This document shows positions 12,444 to 13,737 of a stretch of 13,737 nt of DNA, piece after piece. How positions within the stretch are numbered: the stretch's first letter is position 1; the number at the start of each line of letters is the position of its first letter. Under the pieces are notes generated by a model. It did no database searches and was not told the origin of the DNA. It was given only the letters and a program-made list of their open reading frames with translations. The position numbers and the translations under genes are program-made. The DNA is taken from NCBI GenBank assembly GCA_007129145.1, contig SKWC01000049.1, forward strand, positions 1 to 13,737, read 5' to 3'. Source of the DNA: Rubritepida sp. (lineage in GTDB: Bacteria > Pseudomonadota > Alphaproteobacteria > Acetobacterales > Acetobacteraceae).

Positions 12444-13737
12444 ATGGGCTTTCCAGGGTCTTGTCCGACCATTCTCCCCGGGGCATCGGCGCGCCTGTGG
12501 CTTGGCCTTTGCGTGGCCAGCGCGCTCGGCCTCGGGCTTGGCGGCTGGGCGCAGGCGCAGACCGTGGTGCCGCCGCAGGAAGCGATCCGCGACATCGTTC
12601 CCGACGCCGCACCGACACTTGCGCCCAGGCTTCAGGGCCCGCGCATCACCGCGACGCCCATCGCACCCGGCGCGCCCGATGTGCGGGTGGCGAGTGTCGC
12701 CATCACCGGCAACACCGCGCTGTCCGAGGCGGAGCTTTCGTCCCTCTATGCCGGGCTGGCGGGCCGGATGGCCGCGCAATCCGAGATCGAGGAAGCGCGC
12801 ATCGCGGTGCTGGCCGCCTATCGCAACGCCGGCTTCCCCTTCGTCAGCGTGGTGGTGACCGGCGATCCGACGCCGGCGGGCTTCGCGCTGCGCTTCGCCG
12901 TGCAGGAGGGGCGCATCGCCCGGGTGCGGCTGGCCGGCGAGATCGGCCCGGCCGCCACCCAGGTGCTGCGCTTCCTGGAACGCGCCGTCACCGAGGGCCC
13001 CACCCCGGTCTCGCGCATCGAGCGCGCGCTGCTGCTGGCCGGCGACGTGCCGGGCGTGACGGTGCGCGGCGTGCTGCGCCCCCTGGCGGACGGCGCGCCG
13101 GGCGAACTGGAGCTGGTCGCGGAGCTGAGCCGGCGCGCCTACAGCGGCCTCGTGACCGTTGACAACCGGGCGTTCGAGCGCACGGGCCCGGTGCAGTTCC
13201 TCGGGCTTGTGCAGGGCAACAGCTTCACCTCCTGGGGCGAGCGGATCGAGGCGGTGCTGTTCGCCTCGGCCTCGGGCGAGACCATCTTCGGCCAGGCGAC
13301 GGGCGAGTTCTTCGTGGGAAGCTCGGGGCTGCGGGTGCGGCTCTATGCCGGGGCGGGGCGCACCGCGCCGAGCGGCCCCTTCGCCGGCATCAACTACCAG
13401 GGCTTCACCACGGTGGCGGGCATCGGCGCCGCCTATCCGATCATCCGCGCGCGCAGCATGAACCTGATGGCGAGCGTGCAGTTCGACATAACCGAGACCA
13501 CGGTCGAGACCGGGCGCAACCCTGCCCGGCCCACCAGCGCGGACAGCCTGAGGGTGCTGCGGCTGGGGCTGGAGGGGCAGCGGCTGGACACGCTGCTGGG
13601 CTTCGCGCCCGCCGCGGCCACGATGCGGGCCAGCATCCGGCTGCACCAGGGCCTGCCCATCCTGGGCGCGCGCTCGCGCGGGGGGGCGCTGCCCGGCCCG
13701 GTGCGGCGCGGCAGCGACTTCGCCTTCACCCGCCTGA
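12444..13737 (+). CDS. TpsB/ShlB-FhaC-type outer-membrane transporter (5' part)
   Basis: The frame from ATG 12444 has no stop to the window end: 431 codons plus one base, where the family usually has 550-600 residues. A long signal peptide (hydrophobic about 17-35) ends with AQA, likely cleaved after residue 38. A Pro/Ala-rich periplasmic linker (39-78) leads into two POTRA-like domains: VRVASVAITGNTALSEAELS (80-99) with YRNAGFPFVSVVV, then IARVRLAGEI and the segment to about 232. From about 233 (YSGLVTVDNRAFERTG) amphipathic strands of a beta barrel begin. TpsB proteins secrete a large beta-helical partner (TpsA) across the outer membrane; none is upstream, so it may lie to the right. The start has only a weak GGGGG-like ribosome site. 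Confidence 0.85.
   Translation, partial: MGFPGSCPTILPGASARLWLGLCVASALGLGLGGWAQAQTVVPPQEAIRDIVPDAAPTLAPRLQGPRITATPIAPGAPDVRVASVAITGNTALSEAELSSLYAGLAGRMAAQSEIEEARIAVLAAYRNAGFPFVSVVVTGDPTPAGFALRFAVQEGRIARVRLAGEIGPAATQVLRFLERAVTEGPTPVSRIERALLLAGDVPGVTVRGVLRPLADGAPGELELVAELSRRAYSGLVTVDNRAFERTGPVQFLGLVQGNSFTSWGERIEAVLFASASGETIFGQATGEFFVGSSGLRVRLYAGAGRTAPSGPFAGINYQGFTTVAGIGAAYPIIRARSMNLMASVQFDITETTVETGRNPARPTSADSLRVLRLGLEGQRLDTLLGFAPAAATMRASIRLHQGLPILGARSRGGALPGPVRRGSDFAFTRL

Noticed and set aside
12240..13646. Open frame of 468 codons on the - strand, and + strand frames at 12461-13162
   Set aside because: They compete with the TpsB frame, which has a signal peptide, POTRA domains and barrel strands and stays open for 431 codons.

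Overview
The window is dense, GC-rich coding DNA with a strong third-position G/C bias. Its gene types and protein sequences (SspB-alpha, class I fumarase, glnK-amtB, a redox-active CnoX, a cobalt nitrile-hydratase set) fit an aerobic alphaproteobacterium. An Acetobacteraceae/Rhodospirillales member such as a Roseomonas relative is my best guess; this placement rests on protein style and is inference. I see no tRNA, rRNA, CRISPR array, insertion sequence or phage gene, and no gap longer than about 190 bases.

Layout. 1-84 (+) is the tail of an unknown gene ending in one membrane helix. 81-3913 (-) is a tight block read right to left: sspB, class I fumarase, a DUF2798 membrane protein, a Rid-family protein, a VOC/glyoxalase-fold protein and a SIS-domain sugar-phosphate isomerase-like protein. 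3993-4277 (-) is a small unrecognised protein. 4380-6040 (-) is glnK-amtB, with a textbook intrinsic terminator at its end and a sigma-54-like site in front. 6232-7464 (+) is a UbiH-family flavin hydroxylase reading away from glnK. 7471-9651 (-) is a four-gene block: cnoX, a LON-N-domain protein, a Trm112-like protein and a DUF971 protein. 9785-12331 (+) is a four-gene block joined by ATGA/ATGA/GTGA overlaps: the two halves of a nitrile-hydratase beta subunit as separate genes, the alpha subunit with its Cys claw, and an MFS transporter. 12444 to the end (+) is the first 431 codons of a TpsB/ShlB-type outer-membrane transporter, behind a short AT-rich leader.

How the genes work together. GlnK-AmtB is the nitrogen-status sensor and ammonium channel. 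The nitrile-hydratase block could yield amides, or ammonia plus COS if it is a thiocyanate hydrolase, so it may feed the same nitrogen economy; that link is inference. The cnoX and sspB blocks concern protein quality control. Fumarase serves the TCA cycle, and UbiH-family enzymes make ubiquinone. The most interesting locus is the split-beta nitrile-hydratase operon with its coupled MFS gene and no metallochaperone in view. I do not see convincing evidence of a wholly new system; several conserved-residue losses and regulatory sites merit checking.
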